A stretch of 64,000 nt of DNA from Oreohelix idahoensis (Eukaryota > Mollusca > Gastropoda > Stylommatophora > Oreohelicidae): positions 124,001 through 188,000 of the forward strand of contig JAMPIV010017764.1 of NCBI GenBank assembly GCA_024509875.1, given 5' to 3'. A model generated the notes under the pieces. It did not search any database. It was given only the letters and a program-made list of their open reading frames with translations, and was not told the origin of the DNA. The translations under genes and the position numbers were made by a program. Positions 10,750 through 22,360 of the stretch are shown here, piece after piece (positions within the stretch are counted from its first letter, which is position 1; each line of letters starts with the position of its first letter).

Positions 10750-11454
10750 ACTTGCTATTTTCGTTCTTTTTGCGAAAAATATTTTCTTTCCCATTCTCAC
10801 TTTACCGTTTTTCTTTCTCATACTGATACGCATTCTATTACGCAGATGTCAGGCTCTGGAGGTTATTGCGTTGTAGATGTAGAACGTGTGAATACTCGTC
10901 TAGGCAGACAGAGATAGCAGACATGCGTCTGTACTTTTCTCATGTCACGGGCGTTTCGTCAGGCTAGTTCCCGGTTAGGTGTGGAAACTGCCATCTAATG
11001 AGACATACCGTCTAGCATTTTCACCTGACACTAACGTTTCTCTCGGAGTGAAGTGTGATATGACACTCAGGCAGCGCTCTGGAATGAGACATATAGTCTG
11101 GGTTTTTCCATGACACTCACGCTCCACGGCCAGTTTTTGGCGTAAGGTGCGAAGACGCACGTTTTGGCAGTTATGAGCTAGCGTCTAAGGTACGTAGGTG
11201 TTAAGGAAAGGGGAGGCTATTGCGTGGTTTTGGAAATAGCACTCATCTTTGTCCGTTTCATAGATATTAACCAGAGTTTGAAACTAGATTTTCATTCTTA
11301 CTCCTAAATCTGCAGTAGACAGATCGCCAGGCTAGAAGAAATATCTTGTGTATTGAAAAGTCTTTAGTTTCTGGGCAACATTTTGCCGAGTTCTAGACTA
11401 CTATTATATTGAATGATTCTAGTTCGTGGTATTAATCTGTAGTTCTGTGCGGAG

Positions 11455-11897
11455 GTAAATATTATATATTAGATATCTAGTATTTTGTGAAGTGTTTAAA
11501 GTGTTTAATCGCTTATTTCATTTTCACTAGTTCTTTTGTGCAGAGAGAATTAAAATATAGTCTGTATTATTTTCTAGTGACGTGTTTCAGTGGAAAGCAG
11601 AATAAATTATATTTCTAGCTTAAAATCACGCAGCTATAAATGAATTAAATTTAACTGCTAAATAATCAGACGAGAATATATTTTAAAATTAACTTATAAC
11701 TGAAATGCTACATCAGTGAGTATTGACGGGATACGTATGTATTCCTAATTCATGGTGATTGATTTTATGTATATAACTTATTTTACGGGAAGTTTTAAAT
11801 GATAAGTCAAGCTGTACGCTTGCAGTTTAAAAATGTAAGTTATAACGAGTACCTAGTATGTATAATTATTTTATATGTGTTTTTTTCCTTTATTCAG
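11455..11897 (+). other. GT-AG intron-like segment in repeat copy A (443 bp)
   Basis: It begins GAG|GTAAATATT and ends TTTCCTTTATTCAG|TGAATACT after a pyrimidine tract. Copy C has the same segment (61623-62028). Copy B lacks it exactly: its sequence reads ...GTGAG|TGAATACTGG at 20340/20341. Confidence 0.7.
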
Positions 11898-12960
11898 TGA
11901 ATACTAGGGTTAACCCAAACTTTGCCAGCGTTAAGTACTGATGAGTGATATCTGTGAAGAACTAAAACATTTTCCTTAAAAGCCTTGGTGCATAATCTTT
12001 ACAAGTACTCTAAAGGTTAAATGAAGTAACAGGCCTATCGCGCCATATTTAATTCTTCCTGAGAAACAACTCAAGTACATTTTTAGCCTGTGTGGCAAGT
12101 AACATATTAACGTCAGTAACATTCCGACGGAGTTTTGACTAGTGGTGTGGTGACCACATAAAGTCCTAACCTGAAAGTAGACACCGATCTGACATTCCTC
12201 ATTTCTAGAAACCTAAGCTATTGACACTGTGCTCGTTGTTGATGTTCGTGCCTGGACAATTTTGTCGTTGTGACCTAAACAGACATCCGAAAAATAAGAA
12301 CACCCAAGGAATCGTTCCCTGAAGCAGAGAATTCAACCCGTCTGTTTGGAACTGGGGATTTCTTGGTCAAGACTGCAATTGACGAGTCTGTATGTGAATG
12401 TCCTAAGAATTATGTTCCCAGATGCTACGAACAAAGCTGTAAGTATGCATGAGAGCACGTGGCCACGGCTGAATGAATAGAGTGAACGCAGGTCTGAGTG
12501 GTTCTTATGGTTGTATTTTGGCACCCATTTTGCTGTCTTAACTGTCTTTATGCAAGTTTGTTGCTAACAATATTTTCCCCTTAGAATAGATACTGCTATC
12601 AAAGTCAGTTCATACCTTCAAAAAAAAAAAGGAAAATATTAGACCCAAATCATATGTATCGGTGACTCTTTGGGCTATCATCTTTCTCCTAACGGGACTG
12701 TGGGCTAAACATCGAGGGAAGATCATAACTGTGGGTCTATCATTTCTTGTAGCAATTCCTTGATTTTTATGACTATTTGTATATGCTTGATGTAATATTT
12801 TATGTTGTGATAGAAGTTTATTAAGATAATTAAAATTTCTCGAGAACTTAATCAGCGCGTTGGTCAGCTCGTTCCAAATTATCTGTATAATCATTGTTAT
12901 AGTTTCCCACGTCTGTACGTCTAACTGTCGTCTTGTATGTGCGTGCACGTGAGTGGATAG

Positions 12961-12962
<2 letters not shown>

Positions 12963-13048
<86 letters not shown>

Positions 13049-13050
13049 TT
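12963..13050. repeat. (AT)n followed by (GT)n microsatellite
   Basis: About 60 bp of alternating AT and then about 25 bp of GT, inside repeat copy A. Copies B and C have much shorter TA runs at the equivalent place, so it expanded locally. Confidence 0.95.
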
Positions 13051-13205
13051 AGACTGTCTGACTCCTCTCAAAAATCTGACACCCGTAGAAGATAGGTAAA
13101 AAAGAGAGAAGATTTCTCGATTTCAGAGACAGCCTCTATCACAGTCTTTTACCATTTCTCACTCTGTGGAAATCTATTGCTATTAGGTATCTCTCACTGT
13201 GACAC

Positions 13206-15589
13206 TGAAGAAGCTCCATACAATGTTTCACGGCAATAGTGCCAGAAAAAAGGAAGACGTATTAGACATTTATGTTCTTATAATGCTTTTTGATTATGGA
13301 AAGAAGCCAACAACACAATTGATAAACAGTACATGAACTGGAGACAGGAAGGTGCGGAGATGCAGATTAAATCATCAGACAATCAAGATACTCTTCTGTC
13401 CAGTTTCATCCGGGAAACGGATTTAACTCATCATATTCTTAAAAATAATCTTAAAATGTAAGTTTTTGATTGTTGTTCTGATACCTTAAACTACATTAAA
13501 GTGTATTTTTCTAAGGCACCTATTTTGAGATTGCCTAATCCTCATATTAGTCGACAACTTACACCTACGAAAACCAAGTATCCCATTCTTGAGAATGAAT
13601 CTGGAGCGTAACCAAACTTCAACGATATTTAATAGGCGCCCATTTCACGATCGAGACTGATCAGCGGGCCCTGGCGTCGACTCTAAGAATAAAAGGAAGT
13701 TGAGGATTAGGCAACATTTTAATTTAAAGTATTGCAGACTTATTATTATGGATTAAAATGATACGATGGCTGCAATTAAAAACCTGTCAATTTTGACGGG
13801 TTATTGCTAGTACAAGCATAATTGGTAATTGTGAATTTCCCTAATTACAATGATTTGACAAATGTGATGCCACTTTCTCATATCGGCAGTTGTTCATATT
13901 ACATGTATTTAGAATTGAAAACAATATATATCCTAATTATAACCCATCAGAGGTTGAACGGGATATTTTTCTTCATTAATACCAAAAACAAAATATATAT
14001 TGCCTATATTGTTCATTTCCCTAAATCTGTCCATTCTCAACACATATTCTATAGATTTAAATGGAACACATTTAAGAACTATTGCATCGAAATAAGTAAC
14101 GGGAACAATACGTGAAATATACATATTTGATGCTTTGCAATTTTAGTTATTTTTATTAAATAAATTTAGCTATCAATTGCAGAACAAATGATGACGTTTA
14201 TTCATAATATAGTTTTAAATAATTAATTAATATTTCTGCCTATTTCAGTTTCGCTAATTTGTCGTTTCGACTGTTACATACAGACACTTGAAACCGAAAG
14301 TTATTCGTTTCAAAAATCGACAGCAGGTCTAAGGTCACATGACCTCGGACCTGACGTCACATTTTTTTCTTCTGTATTCTTCCGCACTCAAAAACAAAAC
14401 TTTTCTTTATAGATGTTATAATAACTGCTAATCTTTCAGGTAGTTGATTAATTCAGGAATACATGTTTTTGAATTAAAATACATTGACTTACAGAGCAAT
14501 AAAAAATTTATGTTAGGTTTAGAACCTTGAAAAAAAAAAAACAGTCCCAGCTGAGGCGAATTGATTTTTGAGAACTTAACTTGTAAATATGGCCTTACAG
14601 GGTGGATATTTGACTGATGAAAACTATTGTATAAATATTTCATTTTAAACTTAAGGATGTTGCTGTTTCCGTGGATGTTCTAATGAAATGGATGTTAATT
14701 CACATTCCGAATCAGATGTACTAGTTAGTACAACCTGAACAATCCTACTGTATTCTATTTTGGATGAAGGGAAGTCGATGGATATCAGTAATCAACAGTG
14801 TAGCAATGAAGTGTCGCGAGTTGTTGGGCATTTCATTGCTTTTAGAATGGTACAAACTGTTTAGCGGCTCATTTATTAGCCTAAAGTAGCTCTGACCTAT
14901 ACAACACAGCGAGCCAGCTATGTCTTTCATAAACAGGTGAGTTAAAATTAAATCGCATACTCTGTAGTATGTTTATTGTGACGATTAGGCCTACTGATTT
15001 GTTTGCGTCTGAGGTCTGTCATCTACAATTTAAAAGAGAAATGTCAGCAGATAACGACATCATTTAGTACTAAAGGAATTCATTTTAAAAGTATATTTTT
15101 AGCTTTGGTTTGAATACGTGAGGTTATGTGTTGATGATTTCCATGTGTGTGTTTATAAGGCGTAGTTTTTGTACGTTAATAAAGATGGTTTAAGTAAAAA
15201 AGAATTGATTGTAGGCTTATGTGAAAGTGCGTATATCTTTGCTGTCACATTGTTTTTAAACGTGATGTGTAATGTGTACACCATGTTACTATCTTGGAAA
15301 TGGACACGGTTTCACATGTAAAGGAATAACTAAATGCTGTGTGAATTTGATATGAATATGGCAATTGATGATGATGCGTGAATTATATTTTGTGAAAACT
15401 GGCGTGGTATTGCTGGAAATTGGGGTTTCATTATACCAATTTTGTTTTCTTGGTAGGCCTATTTGCTAATCGTGTGTAGGTATGGTGAGGTGGTGAGATT
15501 ATACATACTTATGTCTGATGGGATTTTTTATTTATTCTGTTTCTTGGAAGTACAGTATCACATATAAGTTACAGTTACAACCATTACAA
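13206..15589. other. Unassigned AT-rich sequence
   Basis: No supported gene. Short open frames (for example 13822-14115 and 14428-14643) have no recognisable motif and look like chance ORFs in AT-rich DNA. The only notable structure is the palindrome cluster at 14332-14359. Confidence 0.5.
14332..14359. promoter_or_regulatory. Palindrome cluster: AGGTCA inverted repeat and CRE-like site
   Basis: AGGTCA and TGACCT face each other with a 2-bp spacer at 14332-14345. An 8-bp CRE palindrome TGACGTCA follows at 14352-14359. These match nuclear-receptor half-sites and a CREB/ATF consensus. Function is inference; no gene is recognised nearby. Confidence 0.25.
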
Positions 15590-16453
15590 AGGAGATGCAT
15601 AATTTCAAATAGGCTCTTATGTTCACATGGTGCACCAGTCTTCTGGGCTTCCCTTTTTTGCTCCTTAAGGAGCCTGGAGCCACCACTAAAGCTGGTGTTA
15701 TGCAGGAAGCCTAATCAAAGCATTAATGTGCTCCAGCAGCCGTGGTTTCTGTAGCAATTTTTTATATGATGAGGTTGCTAGCCCTATATTAATCACCTCT
15801 TACGCAGGGACATACTTCAAGTATTTGGCACCCGGGGCGGATCCTTCCCTTTGTACCGCCTATAGAACATTGAAAAGTACATGTTTGCAGGTAGATTTTG
15901 AAACAATACAATAGTGGCATAATAGTGTCCGATGGCACTCATTTCTTGGTTGTCACCCCCCTTAGTGCGCCACTGCTCTTACGACATTCCTGGGTAGCAG
16001 TAGTCCTAGTCGATCTTTGTCTACTTAGGTACCCCCGGGAACTACATGGAAAATGATACACCATTAACTTAACAAATTGACAAGTAAATTGACCGCCAAA
16101 AAAAAGAGAGGGGGGGGACTGGTTTTAAACAAAGTGATGGGGAAGGCAGAAGTAAAAAGCTGAAGCTTAACATAGCTGCTTCAAAATTGTGTTAGTAAAA
16201 TGGAAAACATATAAATACATCTTCTTAATCAACTCGTTTTTAAATATTGCTTGCTACTAATTCCTGTTTTAGGCTGTCTTCTACAACTCTTGAAATTTTT
16301 ATTCCTTTGACTTCCTGTTCTACCATTCTTCTTTAGGTTTACTTTGGCCTTCAAACCCTTCTCATTCCCCAGTGTGTCCCATCTTGGGCTATCTGGTTGT
16401 GCTGTCTGGCTTTTCTTCACTTTTTTTCTTTAACCCTCTAAGTATATTGCTTG
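15590..16453. other. Repeat-like remnant, class unknown
   Basis: No gene. The segment GTGGTTTCTGTAGCAATTTT near 15742 recurs in diverged form near 59588, so part of this is an interspersed repeat of unknown class. The rest up to 16453 has only short chance frames and homopolymer-rich tracts. Confidence 0.35.
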
Positions 16454-16677
16454 CAGGAGCGGCTCTAGCGCTTTGTCAAGAGGGTGTGTGGCCTCATTTT
16501 TGCATACCTCCTTTATCCCCAATTCCCCCTCCCCCAAGTACTGTATTGCTCTCTTATGAGGGGTCAATTTCATACTATTGAGTTGGATCACACACTAATT
16601 TCCACTCTTTTTTACAATTTTGGTGCCCGCCTGAAGACAGTGCTCTGTGCAGCCGCACCACCCGTGGGCCGCTTCTG
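16454..16677. mobile_element. hAT-type MITE (224 bp)
   Basis: Left end CAGGAGCGGCTCTAG and right end ...GGGCCGCTTCTG form imperfect inverted repeats. A perfect 8-bp duplication ATTGCTTG lies at 16446-16453 and 16678-16685. Non-coding and non-autonomous. Confidence 0.85.
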
Positions 16678-16849
16678 ATTGCTTGTTGTCTTTTTCTCTT
16701 CCATGTGCCTGTGTTTGTTATTACATCTGGTTATCTGATATGGAGGATGTGATAGAGGCATCTGTTGGTGAATATCTACAATTTGAATTTGATCACCTAG
16801 GTGATTTGTCATGTGTATAAACCGTGTTGTAGGTATAAGACAGATTTTT

Positions 16850-17030
16850 CATTTGCTAAGCGGTTAGAGTGCTTTCTCCTTGCGGCATAGTTTCTAGGTT
16901 CTGGGACCGAAACCTGGTAGCATCACAATCTCCAGCCCACCCAAGTGTAAATGGGTACCTGACTGTTCTTGAGGAAGGGAAGTGGTCATCCCACCTCAAT
17001 AAAAAAAGCTGAACCTAGTATGGTGACTTG
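16850..17030 (+). mobile_element. tRNA-derived SINE
   Basis: An A-box-like AGCGGTTAGAGTGC is followed about 40 bp later by a B-box-like GTTCTGGGACCGAAAC. A non-tRNA body then has AAATGGGTACCTGACTGTTC, a block shared with the other SINE copies here (for example 28940 and, inverted, 30345 and 48490). Confidence 0.7.
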
Positions 17031-17059
17031 ACTTTGATCCACTGTCACTGAGTGTCAGC

Positions 17060-17465
17060 TCTTGGTGACCTTGATGCCATTATCTGGTACTGCACAGTTC
17101 ATATGAGCTGTTTTGGGCTGCCATAAAGTGTATTGTTTATGGATGGGTTGTGTGGTAGGAGTTGTCTCATTCCCTGGAGTGCAGGGCACATTAGTAGATG
17201 GTGTTCTACTGTCTCCAGTGGGTTTGGGCAGTGTCTACATTTTGCTATATTTTGTTAACACAATCTGTTTCTGTGGCCATATAGTGTAGAGTGACCTGTT
17301 CTCAATCTGAAGATTTTGGTTTGATATTTTCATTCAGTATGGTTGATAGTATCTTCCTTATTTGGGGCTGTTAGGTGTATGAAGAGTCTTCTTCCTGTTT
17401 TAGCTTGTTCAGCCAGTCTTCTTTACAGTTTTTGATTATTTGTTTTATTGTTAGCATACTCAATG
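17060..17465 (-). pseudogene. LINE C-terminal zinc-finger fragment
   Basis: Read on the minus strand, with one stop, it gives IFRLRTGHSTLYGHRNRL, then CRHCPNPLETVEHHLLMCPALQG. That is the C-terminal CxxC...H...C module following RNase H in several non-LTR retrotransposons. The spacing resembles the fragments at 29700-30215 and 60215-60690, but the sequence is diverged, so it is a different family. Confidence 0.6.
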
Positions 17466-17468
17466 CTG

Positions 17469-17740
17469 GGAGCCACGGTAGCACAGTGGTTAGTGCACTG
17501 GTTTCCTAGCTCGGTGGTCCATGGTTCGATTCCCAGTTGAGGTGGGATTTTTTAGATTGCAAACAGCTCCGAGGTCGACCCAGCCTCATGAATTGGGTAC
17601 CAGAGCAACTCTGGGAAGGTTAAGGCAGCCAGCGTGATGCTGACCACATCACCCCTAGTGTGTCGATGGTCCAGAAAATATGAGCCTAAAACCATATTCC
17701 CAATATGCTTCAGTGGGCGTGTAACGGGATCCTTTACCTT
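17469..17740 (+). mobile_element. tRNA-derived SINE with clear A and B boxes
   Basis: A box TAGCACAGTGG starts at about 17479 and B box GGTTCGATTCC at 17523, with tRNA-like spacing. The head is followed by a non-tRNA body with GGGTACCAGAGCAACTCTGG and GACCACATCACCCC. It adjoins the LINE fragment at its 5' side. Confidence 0.8.
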
Positions 17741-17899
17741 ATACACAGTGCTAACAAGTCTCCAACACTGCAATTCTCTATGACAGTATCTGATATGGGA
17801 CTACCTTTACCTGTTCTGCAGAAATATTTTAAACTCTAAAAGCTACAGAATTCCTTATTGGAGAAGGTTGAAGGCAAATCTGGCTTTGTTAATAGTGGT

Positions 17900-18960
17900 A
17901 TTGAATCATTGCATATCTTTTAGATCCCTATGGTGCAGAGATTCTCAGCAAAAACATGCCAAGCCATTCTGTCTTTAACAACCTGTTCAAGGTTTTTCTG
18001 TGTCTTCTCTGACCCTTTTCTTGTCTCTCCCTAGTTCTCTTCTCCATATATTTTATGTTTTGCCCCCTTCTGTTTATCTTACCCAGGGATTTCAAAACAG
18101 GGACCTGTCTGCTGTGCTGTCAGCTAATTTTCTTAGTGTGTGTCCTTCCACTGACAGCGTTCCCTCTACCCTCCGATCCACTAGTGTTTGTCTAGTTCTT
18201 GCCATGAGCTCCACATTATTGATGTTACCAGACGATTTCAATCCTTCCACTTTCTCTTCTTCTTCCGTCCTTAGCCACCGACCGTCAAAGCAGTCAGTGG
18301 CCATTACGCCTAGTGGCGTCTTAGGGCAACAGCAGATAGGTTTTCTTTGCCATTGTTTCCCATCACGCCTATTGGCGTCTTTAGGGCAACGGCAAATCAA
18401 TCCATTTGCTGTTGTTTCCGTAATCGAAGTGACTGGCAAACGGGTGATCAGCCCGTTGGTCCTTCCACTTTGCCACTTATGAAATTCTGTATCTTTCTGG
18501 GTGTCATTCTTAATTTCATGAATGTTTTAAAGCCACACTATAGGACTGACTTGACATTTCAGCAGACGATTCCAATTTTCTTGTCAAATTTGATTTCCTC
18601 TGATTTTTATTCATTTCCCAGTACAGTGTAAACTCCACCCGCCCCTTGTAATCATACTTTGATATCCGATATCCTTGTCTGTTCCCCCAGCTTTGTCTAT
18701 ATTGCTGCCATTCTTCTAGGAATGTATCTCACATTACAAGTTGGCTACATTTTGTTGCATTCATTCTGTCTTTGTTCTCTCACTCTCCATGTATTTTCCA
18801 GCCCTGTTGCTGTGACCACTTATCAAGTATTGACATGTTGTCTTGCATCTGACCATGGTTATGAGATGGCAAAGCCAGGTTGTCTGCAAAACCTAGATTG
18901 TCAGTCTGTCTTGTCAGAGAATAATGGCATCAATGTCTGATTTGTTCCTCATTTTTTTTA
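17900..18960 (-). pseudogene. RTE-like LINE fragments, antisense
   Basis: Reverse-complement matches to 5281-6660: the C-terminal tail at 17930-18258 (VELMARTRQ and GHTLRKLADS readable around 18092-18260), thumb region at 18476-18640, and the FADD region at about 18780-18935. Order is correct for one minus-strand copy, with gaps and many stops. A foreign inverted LINE tail interrupts it at 18259-18475. Confidence 0.65.
18259..18475 (-). mobile_element. LINE 3' tail nested in RTE fragment, with a duplicated hairpin block
   Basis: The reverse complement matches the 3' end of the LINE at 30924-32028 (GACTGCTTTGACGGTCGGTG and the GACGCCACTAGGCGT hairpin). The hairpin block appears twice, near 18307 and 18367, in diverged copies. 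It begins with CTTCTTCTTC, the complement of the (GAA)n tail. Confidence 0.65.
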
Positions 18961-19379
18961 TCAATGTCATTTCCTAAATAAATTTAGGCAATGCTGTGTG
19001 TTCTTTAGTTATTTGGCCATTGATCTTCAAGTTACCGGTTATATGTTCTCATTTAAAAATTAGTTTACCTTGTATAGTCTTGTTTTTTGCTGCTTCTGCT
19101 GTTAGAGCGTTTGCTTTTATCTTCATGTTTTTGATTTTTGCATGATAGAAGACATAGGTCATCTGTGGCAGAATCAAAATGTTCTTGTTTTTCAAATATT
19201 CACTGTATTCTTGCTTTCTTTACTACTGTTTGTCTCATTATCAAGTCCATGACTGTGAGGGAGATGGTGAAAGCATACATCATTGTTTGACCCCACTGTC
19301 TGTTGTAAAGGTTACTGAAAGTTTACCTTTGAGGATAATTCTGCAATTGGCCTCTTGAATGCATTAATTCATTAACATT

Positions 19380-19570
19380 CAGCTCTTCAAGGAGCATAGG
19401 TCTTCAACTCATGCAGAGTCATCATATCCCCTGCCATCAGCTCAAGGCCTTCAACAAACTTATGCAAAGTCCCCCAGTCCCTTGCCATCAGCTCAAGGTC
19501 TTGCAATGTCTTCCTCATCCCTTAAATTTATGTCTTCAGTTCTCTTTTCCATTTGTTGTTTAGTCACCTA
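19380..19570 (-). pseudogene. RTE-like LINE 3' end, antisense, with internal duplication
   Basis: The complement reads through the RTE 3' end (GGAGCATAGG at 19391 equals the complement of CCTATGCTCC near 6583). The segment around CCATCAGCTCAAGG occurs twice (about 19434 and 19485), a local duplication. Confidence 0.6.
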
Positions 19571-19619
19571 TCTCTCTTTCCCTAGTGTCACGTAGACAGT
19601 TATGATCTATAAATTGCCT

Positions 19620-21603
19620 ATTTCCTCTTCTTCTTCATTTCACCCGTATCCTCTATTTTATTATCGCAGTTTAATTTTTCCCGTATTTTTTTCGCATTCG
19701 TTCGTTGCGAAAAATATATTTCTTTCCCATCATCGTTTTTCTTTCTCATACTGAAGAGTAACTTGATTACGTAGATGTCAGTCTCGGCCGGTCGAACGAT
19801 AGCTGTGAATATACGGTTCACGCCAGACATACGTCTGCAGTTTCCCCGGTCAGAGCGCTGCCCAACCAGATTTCTGGGCCTGGGGTGTGAGAAATTCGCT
19901 CCGTTGGACATGACAGGCAGACGAATTGTCTACCTTTTGCAGCAACTGCATGAGTTTTCATCGGGATAGTCCGGCGAAGTGTGAAATTGCGCTCCGCGCT
20001 GCAGACGGTTGTCTGAGAGTTGCAACTGACACGCGTACATCTCGGTCAGTAGGTGGCAGTTACGACACGCGTTAAGCTGACGTAAGTGTTGGGAGTAGGG
20101 GAGATAATTTCGCTTGGCGAAATAAGTTGGGGCCCTTTGTCTAATTTTAAGATATTGGCCCGAGTTTGAAACTTTATTTTCATTCTCACTCTTAAATTCG
20201 CAGTAGACAGGTCGCTCGGAACAGTATAAGCTGTATAGTGAAGTTCTCAGTTTGTTTCGACAATTTGTCGAACTTCTAGACTTCCATATATATAAGCATA
20301 TAATTCTTAAGTTGTGCGACTACCTGTAGTTCTGTGTGAGTGAATACTGGGGTGACCCAGAACTTGCCGGCGTTTAGTAGTAAAGAGACATACTTGTGAG
20401 AAGAATAGACATTTCCTATCTTTAACCACGTGGGTTTTTTTCAAGTAACACTGGTCTGACAGTGCACGTGCCATCAGAGATAGACAGTAATACCAATCCC
20501 ACTAACGGTTTTTCTAAAGACAAAAATGTTTATACTGGGCCTTTGAGCCAGACTTTATTTCTTCACAATAAACTCAAATATACATGCTGCCTAGCGGCGA
20601 GAATCATTACAAGAAGTAACGTTAATATTCCCGACAAGTATTGAGAGAGTGTATAGTGAACCAAGACTGTCTTTCCAAATTAAGGGAACCCTCGTGTTTT
20701 GTTTGACTCTGTGTGCCCGTTTAAACTTGCTTATCCAAAACTGATTCAAGTGACACTAACTTAAAATCTGAATAAAACTTATCGCCTGAAGAGAACGCTC
20801 CCCGGACAAATTGGATAAACCAAGATCTGCAGAGCTGGGTATTCGCTTCACCAAACGATAAAACAGATTGTGTCATAGCGTGCGCCAGACGGTGAACAAC
20901 GGCAAGTTATAGGGTAAGAAAGTGAGAAACGCACGACAGGGCCCTGATGAAAGAACTGAGTGAAAGTAGACTGAGGGATGTTCGTTGTTGATTCACTCAC
21001 AATTGTAACATTTCGTTATGCAATTTATTGCTAACTATATATCTATATATTCCCTTATACTAGATCAGAGTATCCAGTCTGTTCATACCTAAAAGGGGGA
21101 AGAAATATTATACCCTAACCATATGTATTTGTGACTCTTTGGGCCATCATCTGTCTCATAACGGGGCTGTGGGCTAAACCTAGAGTTAATATCATAACGG
21201 GGCTATCATCCTTGTAGCATTCTCTTGATATTTTATGACTATTTGTATATGTTTTGATGTAATTTCTATGTGTTGTGAAGAAATTTTAAATGATAATTAA
21301 AGTTTTTCTCTTGGAATTAATCAGCGTGTTGGTCAGCTCGTTCTAATATATATATATATTCGTTGTTATAGATTTCCCACGTCTGTGTGTTTAAACTGTC
21401 GTCACGTGTATGTGCGTGCCCGTGAGTAGATAGAAATATATGTAATATATATATCTGTGTTTAGACTGTCTGACGCCTTAAAAGCCGTCGTAGAAGATAG
21501 GTGAAAGAGAGAAGATTTTCCTCGATTTTTCAGAGACAGCCTCTATATCACAGTCTCACTTGTGGAAATTCTATTTTTTTTTTTTACTAACTCTCACTGT
21601 GTC
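19620..21603 (+). repeat. Unclassified long repeat, copy B (intron missing)
   Basis: It aligns with copies A and C from the TTTATTATCGC block (about 19658) through the GTAGACAG block (20202) and on to TTAGACTGTCTGAC (about 21460). It lacks the 406-443 bp segment that A and C carry between GAG and TGAA (junction 20340/20341). About 20400-21000 is strongly diverged from A and C, and then homology resumes near 21040. No gene. Confidence 0.65.
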
Positions 21604-21639
21604 TATCACCTATTCAAACCTATTCAGAAGGGACCAACC

Positions 21640-22360
21640 CAAGTCTTAATTCTCCTATCTAAATCTGCGACACCTAGGGATTTCAGAAGGTCTGTGTGTT
21701 CAGTACAAAGTCAGCATCTTCTCATCTTTTTTTTTCTGCTGCCACTTGTTCAGTTCTTGTCACTACTTCGAAATTGGAAATTGTTGAATGCCTTTAATAA
21801 ATTTCTGAGAAATTCTGTAAGGTCTCAGTATTTTGCTGTATGCCTTTCCAGTCTACACTATCAGTTGCTTTCACAAACGTCAAAGGAGTGTCTGTCATTT
21901 ATTTGAGCACTCTATGATCATTTTGGTAATTTCTGTCTGATTTTTGCACTATCTTCCTGTTTGAAATTCTGCCTATTCCTTCCAGGGTTTACCACCTAAA
22001 GTTTCTTTTGTACAGTTCAGCATCACTTGCGTTAGAATTTTTCTTGCCAGTACCAGAAGTATTACACCACCAGTTACTTGATTTTGATCATTGGTTTGTA
22101 TTTCTTTGATCATTTTGCTACCACCAAGCCCCTACAGATGTACGCATGTCATTTACCTGGCACAAGGGAACAAGAGTGAAAACTCGTAACCTAGGGGATT
22201 GGAAAAATCAAAACTCTGTTGGCTATTTAGCAAACAGACTTCTTGGGAATGAATTGTTCTTCCCAAATTTCCTTGAAGAGGTGATATAATTTCTCTTGGA
22301 TGTATTTAATGCCAACTTTCAGGGCTTCTGGGGAGATTTCTCATCCTGCAGCCATTCCAT
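21640..22360 (-). pseudogene. LINE RT fragment, antisense, heavily decayed
   Basis: On the minus strand from 22360 downward I read ISPEALKVGIKYIQ and IWEEEQFIPKK, the linker-to-RT entry seen in endonuclease-type LINEs. Nearer 21850-22000 a degenerate motif-A region (ATDSVDWKGI) can be read. Frames shift repeatedly. The family is not one of the better-preserved copies here. Confidence 0.5.

Larger units (their letters stand above)
10750..13205 (+). repeat. Unclassified long repeat, copy A (unspliced form)
   Basis: Homologous over most of its length to 19620-21603 and 60990-63290, all on the same strand. Shared landmarks in order: TTTTCGTTC...TTCCCATTCT, the GTAGACAG block (about 11312), the GT-AG intron, the CAGCG(C/T)GTTGGTCAGCTCGT block (about 12852), an AT-rich run, GACTGTCTGAC (about 13054) and a terminal TCTCTCACTGTG. 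No open frame of note. It contains several good splice-site-like pairs and so may be a transcribed non-coding repeat or part of a large retroelement. Its ends are estimates. Confidence 0.7.

Noticed and set aside
10750..13205. Copies A, B and C as solo LTRs
   Set aside because: I could not find TG...CA ends, target duplications or a polyadenylation layout, and the intron pattern does not fit a simple LTR. The class is left open.
15912..15977. Possible very short hAT MITE (AGTGGC...GCCACT)
   Set aside because: Ends match over only a few bases and no convincing 8-bp duplication was found.
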